A stretch of 64,000 nucleotides of DNA, taken from assembly GCA_963813495.1 (NCBI GenBank), contig CAWEZC010000005.1, positions 992,001 through 1,056,000 of the forward strand, given 5' to 3'. Shown piece by piece: positions 24,638 to 32,498 of the stretch. The notes below the pieces were generated by a model. The model was not told the origin of the DNA, did no database searches, and worked only from the letters and a program-made list of their open reading frames with translations. How positions within the stretch are numbered: position 1 is the stretch's first letter; every line of letters starts with the position of its first letter. The stretch comes from JACVRW01 sp963813495 (lineage in GTDB: Bacteria > Actinomycetota > Thermoleophilia > Solirubrobacterales > Thermoleophilaceae). A program made the position numbers and the translations under genes.

Positions 24638-24727
24638 GCGGCGAGTTGTACTACGCGTTCCCGAGGAGCACCTTGCCCGCCGGCGCTGCGGCGGTTACCG
24701 TCAGGCGGACCCCTGAGGAGGCCTTGC

Positions 24728-25156
24728 ATGTACAGGAACATCGTGGTGGGAACCGACGGCTCGGATACCGCCGCCATTGCCGTCGAGCGCGCGGGCGAGC
24801 TCGCTCGACTGAGCGGGGCGCGGTTGCACGTGGTGAGCTCGTATAACCCGGTGAGCCCTCAGCTCGCCGGGCGTGCTCCCGCCGGCGAGTTCACGATCGG
24901 CCCGGACTTCCAGGCCGACGCCGTGCTCGACAACGCCTCTGCGAAGCTGCGGGCCGAGGGCGTGGAGATCGAGTTGCACGGCCCCAAGGGCGATCCCGCC
25001 GACGCCCTGATCGAGGTCGCGCGCCGCGAGGGAGCCGACCTGATCGTGCTGGGCAGCGTCGGGATGCAGGGTGCGCGCCGGATCCTCGGCAGCGTGCCCA
25101 ACAAGGTCTCCCACAACGCGCCCTGCGACGTGCTGATCGTGCAGACCACCGGCTAG
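24728..25156 (+). CDS. Universal stress protein (UspA family)
   Basis: 142 residues with the Usp fold: YRNIVVGTDGSDTAAIAVER at the N-terminus and the ATP-binding signature GSVGMQGARRILGSVPNKVS (G-2x-G-9x-GS) at ~113-132, so it probably binds ATP. The start ATG 24728 has a GAGGAGG ribosome site; the open frame before it is a shadow. A TTACCGT box lies further upstream. It stands alone between the minus-strand CoA cluster and the ATL gene and overlaps the latter by 4 bp at the 3' end. Confidence 0.92.
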   Translation: MYRNIVVGTDGSDTAAIAVERAGELARLSGARLHVVSSYNPVSPQLAGRAPAGEFTIGPDFQADAVLDNASAKLRAEGVEIELHGPKGDPADALIEVARREGADLIVLGSVGMQGARRILGSVPNKVSHNAPCDVLIVQTTG

Positions 25157-25431
25157 CCGGCCGGCGGCATCCAGGCGGCGCGCATGTCCACCCGCTCGCC
25201 GCGGAAGGGCACGCCCTCGCGCTCGAGCAGGCGGCGCTGGCGGCTGCCCTTGGCCAGCGAGCCGTCGGCGCGCACCACCCGCTGCCACGGCACACCGGGG
25301 TCGCGGCAGGCGGACAGCACGGTGCCGGCGAAGCGCGGGGCGCCGGGCGAGCAGTCGCCGTAGGTGGTCACGAAGCCCTCGGGAATCGAACGTACCCGGC
25401 GCAGAACCGAGGCGGCGCGCGCCTCGTTCAT
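25153..25431 (-). CDS. Alkyltransferase-like (ATL/MGMT-family) DNA-binding protein
   Basis: 92 residues matching the C-terminal DNA-binding domain of O6-alkylguanine-DNA alkyltransferase: IPEGFVTTYGD, APRFAGTVLSAC, and the active-site region as VPWQRVVRADGS. The acceptor Cys of PCHR is Trp here (PWQR), so it cannot remove alkyl groups itself and should flag lesions for nucleotide excision repair as known for ATL proteins. Its ATG overlaps the stop of the reductase gene (ATGA), so it is cotranscribed with it. Confidence 0.9.
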   Translation of the reverse strand: MNEARAASVLRRVRSIPEGFVTTYGDCSPGAPRFAGTVLSACRDPGVPWQRVVRADGSLAKGSRQRRLLEREGVPFRGERVDMRAAWMPPAG

Positions 25432-26072
25432 GGCGACAGCTGAGCGATCGCCTCCTCGATCGGGGTGTCTCCCTCGAGCAGGTCGAAGGTCACGCCGATC
25501 GTGTTCGGCGCCGTGAGCACGGCGGCCAGCGTGGCCGCAACGTCCGCTCTGGTGACCGAACCCGAGCCGATGTCGGTCCCCACTCCTATGCGGCCCGTGC
25601 CAGGGTCGTCGGTCAGCCGACCGGGGCGCACGATCGTATAGTCGAGGCCGCTGGCCCGCAGAGCGTCGTCGGCCTTGCCCTTGGCCTCGTAGTAGGGCCG
25701 CATCGCCTCGGAAGCACGCTCGGGATGGTCGGCGTTCAGCGCGCTGACCATTACGTAGCGGGCGATGCCGAGCCGCCTGGCGGCTGCGATCAGCTTGAGC
25801 GCCCCGCCGAGATCGACCGTCTTCTTGCGCTCGGGCCCGCTGCCCGGGCCGGCCCCGGCGGCGAAGACGATGGCGTCGGCGCTCTCCACGCAGGGCTGCA
25901 GGTCATCCTGAGCCTCGAGGTCGCAGACCACGGCTTCGGCGCCCACAGCCTCCAGGTCCGCCGCGTGACCCGGGTTACGGATCAGGCCGCGCGCGGTGCC
26001 ACCTCGCTCGGCCAGGAGCCTCAGCAGCTTCAGCGCGATCTTCCCGTGCCCGCCGGCCACCACCACGTTCAT
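25428..26072 (-). CDS. NAD(P)-binding atypical SDR (NmrA/YwnB-like)
   Basis: 214 residues with an N-terminal Rossmann motif (MNVVVAGGHGKIALKLLRLL, GGxGxxA) that suits NADP, and KAKGK-type region YYEAKGKADDALRASGLDYT ahead of IVRPGRLTDDPGTGRIGVG, typical of short atypical SDRs. These often lack the classical Tyr-Lys pair and act as flavin/quinone reductases or redox sensors. ATG 26072 overlaps the disulfide-reductase stop (TGATG) and its stop overlaps the ATL start, so three genes are coupled. Confidence 0.85.
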   Translation of the reverse strand: MNVVVAGGHGKIALKLLRLLAERGGTARGLIRNPGHAADLEAVGAEAVVCDLEAQDDLQPCVESADAIVFAAGAGPGSGPERKKTVDLGGALKLIAAARRLGIARYVMVSALNADHPERASEAMRPYYEAKGKADDALRASGLDYTIVRPGRLTDDPGTGRIGVGTDIGSGSVTRADVAATLAAVLTAPNTIGVTFDLLEGDTPIEEAIAQLSP

Positions 26073-27499
26073 CACGACTCTCCTTGCTCAATGGACACCG
26101 CTCCCGCAAAGCTGGGCTGCTGACAGGGGCCCGACACGCCGAGTTTCTCGAGTAGGTAGAGCCAGACCTCGCTGCGCGTGGGGAAGGGCGCCACGGCGTG
26201 GAAGAGGCGTTCGAGCGGCACCTCGCCGACCACGGCGATCGTCGCCGCGTGCACGAACTCCGCCACCTCGGGCCCGGTGAAGGTCGCACCGACCACCACG
26301 CGCCGATCCTCGTCGACCACCAGCCGGGTCGTGCCCTCGGAGCTGTCGCGCCCGTAGAAGCTCGCCCCCGCGTTGCTTTGCGTCGGCACGTCGACCGCGC
26401 GCACCTTGAGACCCGCCTCCTGGGCGGCGGCCAGCGTGTAGCCGACGGCGGCCACCTGGGGATCGGTGAAGATCACCCGCGGTGACTGCTGGCCGTCGAC
26501 CAGCAGGCATTCGCTCTCGTCGCCGAGGATGCGGTCGGCGGCCACGCGGGCCTGATACTTGCCCATGTGCGTCAGCAGGGCCCGGCCGTTGATGTCGCCG
26601 ATCGCGTAGAGCCAATGGTTGACGCGCATCGCGTCGTCCACCTCGATCGGCCCGCTCGCCTCGAGGCCCACGGTCTCGAGGCCGAGATCCTCTGTGTTCG
26701 GCTTACGCCCGATGGCCACCAGCAGCTCGTCGGCGATCACCGAGTCCCCACCCTCGAGTTCCACCGTGACCTCGCCGTTCTGCGCGCGCACCGCGCTCGC
26801 CTTGGTGGCCAGCCGGACGTCCACTCCGGTCGCGGTCAGCGCGTTGGCCACGAGCTCGCTCGCGAAGCTCTCCTCGCGAGCGATCAGGCGCTCCGCGGCC
26901 TCGATCAGCGTGACCTTGGAGCCGAGGCTGCTCCAGGCCTGGGCCATCTCGACTCCCACCACGCCGCCGCCGAGGACGGCCAGGCGGCCGGGCACGGTCT
27001 TGGCCGTGGTGGCCTCCCGGTTGGTCCACGGGCGAGCCTCGCGCAGACCGTCGATCGGCGGTACGAGGGCGCTGGTGCCGCCCGCGATCACCACGGCGCG
27101 GCGGGCGACCAGCACCTCGTCGCCCACGAGCACCCGGCGCTCGCCGTCCAGCCGGCCGTTGCCGCGGACCACGGTGCAGTTGCGGGCCTCGAGCCAGGGG
27201 ACCATGCTGGAGTCGTCGAGGTCGTGGATGATCTCGTCGCGACGCTGCAGCACGGCCTGCGCGTCGAGGTCGCCGGTCACGGCCTCGGCCACCCCGGGGA
27301 TGCGGCGCACCTCGGCCAGCAGCTCGCCGGGTCGCAGCAGCGCCTTGGAGGGCATGCAGGCGTAGAAGGAGCATTCGCCGCCGATCAGGTGTTGCTCCAC
27401 CACGGCGACGGTCAACCCCTGCTCGCCCAGCCGCCCGGCGCACACCTCGCCGGCCGGGCCGGCGCCCACAACGATGACGTCGAATTCGCGCTCGCTCAT
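26072..27499 (-). CDS. Pyridine nucleotide-disulfide oxidoreductase (dihydrolipoamide dehydrogenase/mercuric reductase-like)
   Basis: 475 residues. FAD motif VIVVGAGPAGEVCAGRLGE; redox-active pair in GGECSFYACMPSKALLRP (CxxxxC); NAD(P) domain VLGGGVVGVEMAQAWSSLG; second FAD contact LYAIGDINGRALLTHMGKYQ; dimerisation domain VIFTDPQVAAVGYT. The usual C-terminal HxxHPT of lipoamide dehydrogenase is replaced by VHAATIAVVGEVPLERLFHA, so lipoamide is not certain; a mycothione- or quinone-type reductase is possible. First gene of a three-gene coupled unit. Confidence 0.88.
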   Translation of the reverse strand: MSEREFDVIVVGAGPAGEVCAGRLGEQGLTVAVVEQHLIGGECSFYACMPSKALLRPGELLAEVRRIPGVAEAVTGDLDAQAVLQRRDEIIHDLDDSSMVPWLEARNCTVVRGNGRLDGERRVLVGDEVLVARRAVVIAGGTSALVPPIDGLREARPWTNREATTAKTVPGRLAVLGGGVVGVEMAQAWSSLGSKVTLIEAAERLIAREESFASELVANALTATGVDVRLATKASAVRAQNGEVTVELEGGDSVIADELLVAIGRKPNTEDLGLETVGLEASGPIEVDDAMRVNHWLYAIGDINGRALLTHMGKYQARVAADRILGDESECLLVDGQQSPRVIFTDPQVAAVGYTLAAAQEAGLKVRAVDVPTQSNAGASFYGRDSSEGTTRLVVDEDRRVVVGATFTGPEVAEFVHAATIAVVGEVPLERLFHAVAPFPTRSEVWLYLLEKLGVSGPCQQPSFAGAVSIEQGES

Positions 27500-27559
27500 C
27501 GCGTCCACGCTACCGGCCCGACCCCCGGGCGCGACGCGCCCGCCGGCGCCAGCTGCGGA

Positions 27560-27585
27560 AAGTAGGAAGTGCCACTGTTTACTTT
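27560..27585. promoter_or_regulatory. 26-bp palindromic element upstream of the acyl-CoA dehydrogenase gene (copy 2)
   Basis: AAGTAGGAAGT followed by a GCCACTG core and TACTTT. It matches the element at 22994-23019 in 22 of 26 positions (differences at positions 12, 14, 18 and 20). It covers the -35 hexamer TTTACT of the following gene, which suits an operator. No other copy was noticed in the window. Confidence 0.7.
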
Positions 27586-27606
27586 TTCGGGACGCCGCGC
27601 TAGCTT
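27578..27606 (+). promoter_or_regulatory. Promoter of the first acyl-CoA dehydrogenase gene
   Basis: -35 TTTACT (27578-27583), a 17-bp spacer and -10 TAGCTT (27601-27606). The -10 ends 6 bases before ATG 27613 and there is no ribosome site, so the message is likely leaderless. The 26-bp element overlaps the -35. Confidence 0.6.
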
Positions 27607-27612
27607 GCGCTC

Positions 27613-28800
27613 ATGGCCAGCGCAGACACCTTGCTCAAGCCCGACCACGGGGCCCGGCGCAAGCACTTCATCTTCACGGAGGAGCACGACCAGCTCCGTC
27701 AGTCGATCCGCTCCTTCGTCGCCAAGGAGCTCGCCCCCCACGCGGAGGAGTGGGAGGAGACGACCTTCCCCGACTCCGTGTTCCGGCGCATGGGCGAGCT
27801 CGGCTTCCTGGGCCTGTCCTACCCCGAGGAGTACGGCGGCCAGGGCGGCGATTACTTCGCCAACCTGGTCCTCGCCGAGGAGATGGCGGGAGCCGGCTCG
27901 GGCGGCCTGGCCATGGGGGTGGCCGTACACACCGACATGGCCACCCCGCCGGTGTTCCTGTTCGGCACCGAGGAGCAGAAGCAGGAATGGCTGGTGCCGG
28001 CGATCCGGGGCGAGAGGATCGCCTGCCTGGGCATCACCGAGCCCGACGCCGGCAGCGACGTGTCCGGCATCAAAACGCGGGCCGTGCGTGAGCAGGACGA
28101 GTACGTCATCAACGGCTCGAAGACCTACATAACCAACGGCCATCGGGCCGACTTCATCGTGCTCGTGACCAAGACCGATCCCGACGCCGGCTACGACGGC
28201 TTCTCGCTCTTCCTGGTCCCGATGGACACCGAGGGCGTGATCCGCGAGCAGAAGCTGGAGAAGCTCGGCATGCACGCCAGTGACACCGCGCTGCTGGCCT
28301 TCCAGGATGTGCGCGTGCCTGCGGAGGCGATGCTCGGCCAGGAGGGCAAGGGCTTCTACCACATCATGTGGGAGCTCCAGGGCGAGCGCCTGATCGGCGC
28401 CGCGGGCTGCGTGGCGGGCGCGCAGCGCTGTTTCGACAAGACGCTCGAGTACGCCGCGGAGCGCACCGCGTTCGGGCGCCCGATCGGCAAGTTCCAGGCG
28501 ATCCGCCACAAGTTCGCCGACATGGCCACCAAGATCGAGGCCGGCCGCCAGATGGTCTACACCACGGCCTGGCGCTTCGGCAACGGCGAGTACCCGGTGC
28601 GCGAGATCTCGATGGCCAAGCTGTACACCGCCCGCATGGCGTGCGAGGTCGTGGACGAGTGCCTGCAGATCCACGGCGGCGCCGGCTACATGAAGGAGTA
28701 CGGCATCGAGCGGGCCTGGCGCGACATGCGTCTCAACCGCATCGGCGCGGGCACCGACGAGGTCATGCTCGACGTGATCGGTCGTTCCTACGGGCTGTAG
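27613..28800 (+). CDS. Acyl-CoA dehydrogenase
   Basis: 395 residues of the FAD-dependent ACAD family. N-terminal helical domain (HDQLRQSIRSFVAKELAPH), FAD contacts CLGITEPDAGSDVSGIKT and NGSKTYITNGHRAD, the C-terminal helical domain with ERTAFGRPIGKFQAIRHKFA, and IHGGAGYMKEYGIERAWRD. The catalytic Glu is most likely the one in helix G (LQGERLIGAAG), as in isovaleryl- and long-chain enzymes, since the late Glu position reads GAGTDE. It introduces the C2-C3 double bond in an acyl-CoA. It shares a 26-bp operator-like site with the carboxylase operon, suggesting use in the same pathway. Confidence 0.93.
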   Translation: MASADTLLKPDHGARRKHFIFTEEHDQLRQSIRSFVAKELAPHAEEWEETTFPDSVFRRMGELGFLGLSYPEEYGGQGGDYFANLVLAEEMAGAGSGGLAMGVAVHTDMATPPVFLFGTEEQKQEWLVPAIRGERIACLGITEPDAGSDVSGIKTRAVREQDEYVINGSKTYITNGHRADFIVLVTKTDPDAGYDGFSLFLVPMDTEGVIREQKLEKLGMHASDTALLAFQDVRVPAEAMLGQEGKGFYHIMWELQGERLIGAAGCVAGAQRCFDKTLEYAAERTAFGRPIGKFQAIRHKFADMATKIEAGRQMVYTTAWRFGNGEYPVREISMAKLYTARMACEVVDECLQIHGGAGYMKEYGIERAWRDMRLNRIGAGTDEVMLDVIGRSYGL

Positions 28801-28814
28801 GCCGGCCCGCTAGC

Positions 28815-29306
28815 GTGCGCGACACGCGACCACGCTGGGACATCGACACGCGAGGCAACGGCAGCGGCGACGGCCGCCGCCTGGCCGGCGGGGTGAGCGA
28901 GCTGCTCGAAGCCCTGTCGCTGCCCGGCTGGGTCGCCGAGGATCCGGACGCACACCTCCTCCCCCATCTGCGCTCCGTCTGCGAGGCGGACTCGACGGGG
29001 CTCGAGCTGCTCGGCGCGGAGGTCGACGCCGAGGCTGCCTACGTGGTGCGCCTGCGCTGGCAAGACGATCCGGACGATCTCGGCGGGCTGCGCGCAGCCG
29101 CCTTCGCCCTGATCGGCGCGGTGGCCGAGAGCGCCACCTACGTGCGCCAGCGCCGGCCGGCGGGCAACGGCTCGGCTCCCGCCGACGTGGACGATCCCGG
29201 AGCGGCTGCGGTCGTCTTCGAGGTGGCGACGGGGATGCTGGAGGGCGACACGACGTTCGCCACGCACGGCCACGTGCTGCTGTTGCACGTGGAGCGCGGC
29301 GGCTGA
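28815..29306 (+). CDS. Hypothetical protein, alpha/beta, no recognised family
   Basis: 163 residues from a GTG 14 bp after the acyl-CoA dehydrogenase stop. The protein is acidic and soluble, with no signal or membrane helix. Readable segments are SELLEALSLPGWVAEDPDAH, CEADSTGLELLGAEVDAEAA and FEVATGMLEGDTTFATHGHV. Close spacing suggests cotranscription with the dehydrogenase. It may be a small accessory protein; no function is assigned. Confidence 0.65.
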   Translation: MRDTRPRWDIDTRGNGSGDGRRLAGGVSELLEALSLPGWVAEDPDAHLLPHLRSVCEADSTGLELLGAEVDAEAAYVVRLRWQDDPDDLGGLRAAAFALIGAVAESATYVRQRRPAGNGSAPADVDDPGAAAVVFEVATGMLEGDTTFATHGHVLLLHVERGG

Positions 29307-29459
29307 GGCTCAGGCGCCGGCGGGCGCCGCGCCGCCACCGCCTCGGCCACGCACTCGTCGAGCACGTGCAGCAGCCCGACGCTCCGTCATCTGCCCGATG
29401 TCGCACGGAGACAGGCGCACGAGGCTCAGGTGTGCAACGAGTCCGTTACAGGACCGCGA

Positions 29460-29465
29460 TAGCTT
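29460..29465 (+). promoter_or_regulatory. -10 element TAGCTT of the formamidase gene, leaderless layout
   Basis: TAGCTT ends 6 bases before GTG 29472, with no ribosome binding site. The 165-bp gap before it (29307-29471) holds no other convincing feature. Confidence 0.45.
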
Positions 29466-29471
29466 GCCCGC

Positions 29472-30545
29472 GTGGCCCTGCGCGTCGAGATCGACCGTTC
29501 CCGCCGCCTCGACCACGGCGCGGCCAACGGCCACAATCGCTGGCACCCCGACCTCTCGCCCGTCGCCTCGGTCGACCCCGGCGAAGAGGTCGTGTTCGAG
29601 ATCCGGGACTCACGCGACCGCGAGATCGGCCCCCACTCCACCCACGCCGACCTGCTCGGCGTGCCATCCCTCGCGCACCCGCTGACCGGACCCGTCGAGG
29701 TGCGCGGCGCCGAGCCCGGTGACGTCCTGGTGGCCGAGGTGCTCGGCTACGAGACCGACCGCTTCGGCTGGACCGCCATCTGGCCCGGCTCGGGCTTCCT
29801 CGGTGACCTCTTCGGCGAGCCCTTCCTGGCGCGCTGGGAGATCGAGGACGGTGTGGCGCGCTCCGGCGAGCTGCCCGGCGTGGCGGTGCCCGCCTGCACG
29901 CACGCCGGCGTGATCGGCGTGGCGCCCTCGCCCGAGCTCTCCGAGCGCGCCCTGGCCCGCGAGCGGAAGCTGGTGGCGGGCGGCGGCTACGCGCCGTTGC
30001 CCGATCCGGCGGACGCCTGGCCGCCAGAGGCGGCGGACGGCCTGCGCACCCACCCGCCGCGCGAGAACGGCGGCAACATCGATGTGCGCGACCTGGGCCC
30101 CGGCGCCCGCCTGCGGCTGCCCGTGCACGTGCCCGGTGCCCTGCTATCGGTGGGCGATCTGCACTTCGCCCAGGGCGACGGCGAGGTCTGCATCGCGGCC
30201 ATCGAGACCGGCGGCAGCGCCACGCTGCGACTCGAGCTGCGACGCGACGAGCGCTGGCGCCCCACCTTCCCCGCCTACGAGGCACCGCCGCGGCCGGCAC
30301 GGCGGATGTTCGCCACCACCGGCATCCCGCTATCCGACGACGGCGGACAGGGCGACCTCGACCTCAACCTCGCCACGCGGCGCGCGCTGCTGGAGCTGCT
30401 GGGCTGGCTCACCGCAGAGCACCGGCTGAGCCGCGAGGCGGCCTACGTCCTGATGAGCGTGGCGGCCGAGCTACGGGTATCGGCGGTCGTGGACGCGCCC
30501 AACGCACTGGTGTCGGCGGCCCTGCCGCTCGACGTGTTCGAGTAA
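29472..30545 (+). CDS. Acetamidase/formamidase family protein
   Basis: 357 residues of the FmdA_AmdA fold: HGAANGHNRWHPDLSPVASV at the N-terminus, LTGPVEVRGAEPGDVLVAEV, HAGVIGVAPSPEL, RENGGNIDVRDLGPGARLRL and GDLHFAQGDGEVCIAAIETG, which together contain the conserved His/Asp metal site. The family hydrolyses formamide or short amides to acid and ammonia. Length is slightly shorter than FmdA (~400). Monocistronic with its own promoter; the 3' neighbour is a broken gene on the other strand. Confidence 0.88.
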   Translation: MALRVEIDRSRRLDHGAANGHNRWHPDLSPVASVDPGEEVVFEIRDSRDREIGPHSTHADLLGVPSLAHPLTGPVEVRGAEPGDVLVAEVLGYETDRFGWTAIWPGSGFLGDLFGEPFLARWEIEDGVARSGELPGVAVPACTHAGVIGVAPSPELSERALARERKLVAGGGYAPLPDPADAWPPEAADGLRTHPPRENGGNIDVRDLGPGARLRLPVHVPGALLSVGDLHFAQGDGEVCIAAIETGGSATLRLELRRDERWRPTFPAYEAPPRPARRMFATTGIPLSDDGGQGDLDLNLATRRALLELLGWLTAEHRLSREAAYVLMSVAAELRVSAVVDAPNALVSAALPLDVFE

Positions 30546-30905
30546 GCGGCACGATCTTCAGTACCCGCTTCATGTTCTTGGCCTCATCGAAGGCCGCAGG
30601 CGCGAAGCTCTCGCCCGCCAGCGACCGCAAGTGGGCGGCGTGCCGCGCCTCGTCCGAGTAGATAGAGAGCGCTGCCTGGACCACCGGCTCCTGGAGCAGT
30701 CGCGGATCTGGCCCGCGTAGGCGGCCACACCGGTGCCCTCGAGCGCGACTGCGGTCTGCAGGAACGTGTTCTGGTCGCCGGTGGTGTTCTTGAAGTCGAA
30801 CCTCGGCTTCTTCACCGCCGCCGGCCCGAGCGCCTGCTTGAGCAACTTGACGTGGGCGTCCTCGTGGTCGCGCACGATGCGCGCCGGTTGGACATCCCGT
30901 CCACC
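30546..30905 (-). pseudogene. Broken ferritin-like (Ferritin_2/DUF4439-type) gene
   Basis: Two frames join into one ferritin-like protein: RIVRDHEDAHVKLLKQALGP with FDFKNTTGDQNTFLQTAVAL and EGTGVAAYAGQ in the first, then after a shift near 30710 LLQEPVVQAALSIYSDEARH with AAHLRSLAGESFAPAAFDEA and KNMKRVLKIV in the second. The first ~60 residues of the family (helix 1 with its metal Glu) are missing, and no stop is seen before the formamidase 3' end. Truncation plus frameshift means it is decayed, or the assembly has an error. Confidence 0.65.
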
Positions 30906-30959
30906 GCGCCACCGGCGCCGCCCGGGCCGGCCCGGCGACGGTACGATCCGCGCCGCCCA

Positions 30960-32498
30960 ATGGCCGACTTCAACACCACCATCGCCGAGGCCTACAGGAC
31001 CGAGGGCGCGGCGCTCGACCTGGGCCGCGGCGTGCACGACGGCGCGCTCGCCCCCGAGGCCGTGGTGGCGATCCCGCTGCGAATGATGAACCGCCACGGC
31101 CTGGTGGCAGGGGCCACCGGCACGGGCAAGACGATCACCCTCCAGACGATCGCCGAGCAGCTGTCGGCGGCGGGCGTGGCGGTGTTCGCGGCCGACGTCA
31201 AGGGCGACGTATCGGGAGTCGCCACCCCGGGTGCGCCGGGGGGGCCCGCCGAGAAGCGGATGGGCGAGCTCGGTCTTCCCTTCGCCCCGGCCGGCTTCCC
31301 GGTGGAGTACCTGTCGCTGGGCGGAATCGGGCCGGGCGTACCGGTGAGGGCGACCGTCTCGGACTTCGGTCCCCAGCTGCTGGCCAAGGTCCTCGACGCC
31401 AACGAGACCCAGGAGCAGAGCCTGGGGCTCGTCTTCCACTACGCCGACCAGAAGGGCCTGCCGCTGCTCGACCTCTCCGACCTGCGGGCGCTGCTGACCT
31501 TCCTCGAGTCGGACGCCGGCAAGGAGGAGCTCGAGGGCATCGGCGGGCTCGCCTCGTCCACGGTGGGCGTCCTGCTGCGCAGCCTCGTGGGACTCGAGAC
31601 CGGCGGCGGCACCGAATTCTTCGGCGAGCCCCAGCTCGACATCGCCGACCTGCTGCGCCTGGCGCCTGACGGCCGCGGCGTGATCTCGTGTCTCGAGCTG
31701 CCGGCCGTGCAGGATCGGCCCAAGTTGTTTTCCACGGCCCTGATGTGGCTGCTGGCCGAGCTCTTCGAGCAGCTGCCCGAGGCGGGAGACCTGGACAAGC
31801 CCAAGCTCGTGTTCTTCTTCGACGAGGCGCATCTGCTCTTCAACGGCGCCACCAAGGCCTTCCTCGAGTCCGTCACCCAGACCGTGCGCCTGATCCGCTC
31901 CAAGGGCGTGGGCGTCTTCTTCGTCACCCAGGTGCCCGACGACGTGCCCGGCGAGGTGCTCGGCCAGCTCGGCAACCGGGTTCAACACGCACTGCGCGCC
32001 TTCACGCCCGACGACGCCAAGGCACTCAAGGCGGCGGCCTCGACCTACCCGACCTCGGACTTCTACGACGTCGAGGAGCTGCTCACCCAGATGGGCATCG
32101 GCGAGGCCGCGGTCACGATCCTTTCCGAAGACGGCGTGCCCACGCCGGTGGTCCACACGCGCCTGCGCGCCCCCGCTTCGCGCATGGGCCCAGCCGACGA
32201 CGTGGACGGCGCCGCCAAGGCCTCTCCCCTGTTCGCCAAGTACGGCACCCGTGCCGAGGCCGAGAGCGCCCGCGAGCGGCTCGCTGCGCGCCTCGAGCAG
32301 CCCGAAGCCGAGCCCGCGGAGGCGGCCCCGAAGAAGGCTCCCGCCGAGCCGCGCACCGCCCGGAAGCCCAAGCAGGCGCCCGCCCCGACCGCGGGCGGCG
32401 CCGAGGCCTTGGGCAAGTTCCTCACCTCGCGCGAGGGCAAGGCCCTGCAGAAGAAGGTGATGCGCGGGGTGTTCGGGATGCTGCGCAAGCGGATGTGA
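30960..32498 (+). CDS. HerA-like ATPase, DUF853 family
   Basis: 512 residues from ATG 30960. Walker A GATGTGKT (~51-58), the DUF853 stretch VAVFAADVKGDVSGVATPG, Walker B KLVFFFDEAHLLF (~283) and sensor FFVTQVPDDVPGEVLGQLGN; the C-terminal ~60 residues are an Ala/Pro/Lys-rich disordered region with a final basic helix (REGKALQKKVMRGVFGMLRK). Bacterial DUF853 proteins are predicted hexameric translocases of unknown role. Its stop overlaps the GTG of the second acyl-CoA dehydrogenase; this pairing looks fortuitous in function. Confidence 0.9.
   Translation: MADFNTTIAEAYRTEGAALDLGRGVHDGALAPEAVVAIPLRMMNRHGLVAGATGTGKTITLQTIAEQLSAAGVAVFAADVKGDVSGVATPGAPGGPAEKRMGELGLPFAPAGFPVEYLSLGGIGPGVPVRATVSDFGPQLLAKVLDANETQEQSLGLVFHYADQKGLPLLDLSDLRALLTFLESDAGKEELEGIGGLASSTVGVLLRSLVGLETGGGTEFFGEPQLDIADLLRLAPDGRGVISCLELPAVQDRPKLFSTALMWLLAELFEQLPEAGDLDKPKLVFFFDEAHLLFNGATKAFLESVTQTVRLIRSKGVGVFFVTQVPDDVPGEVLGQLGNRVQHALRAFTPDDAKALKAAASTYPTSDFYDVEELLTQMGIGEAAVTILSEDGVPTPVVHTRLRAPASRMGPADDVDGAAKASPLFAKYGTRAEAESARERLAARLEQPEAEPAEAAPKKAPAEPRTARKPKQAPAPTAGGAEALGKFLTSREGKALQKKVMRGVFGMLRKRM

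Noticed and set aside
29310..29546. Small minus-strand ORF before the formamidase gene
   Set aside because: It has no family features and overlaps the formamidase promoter and N-terminus.
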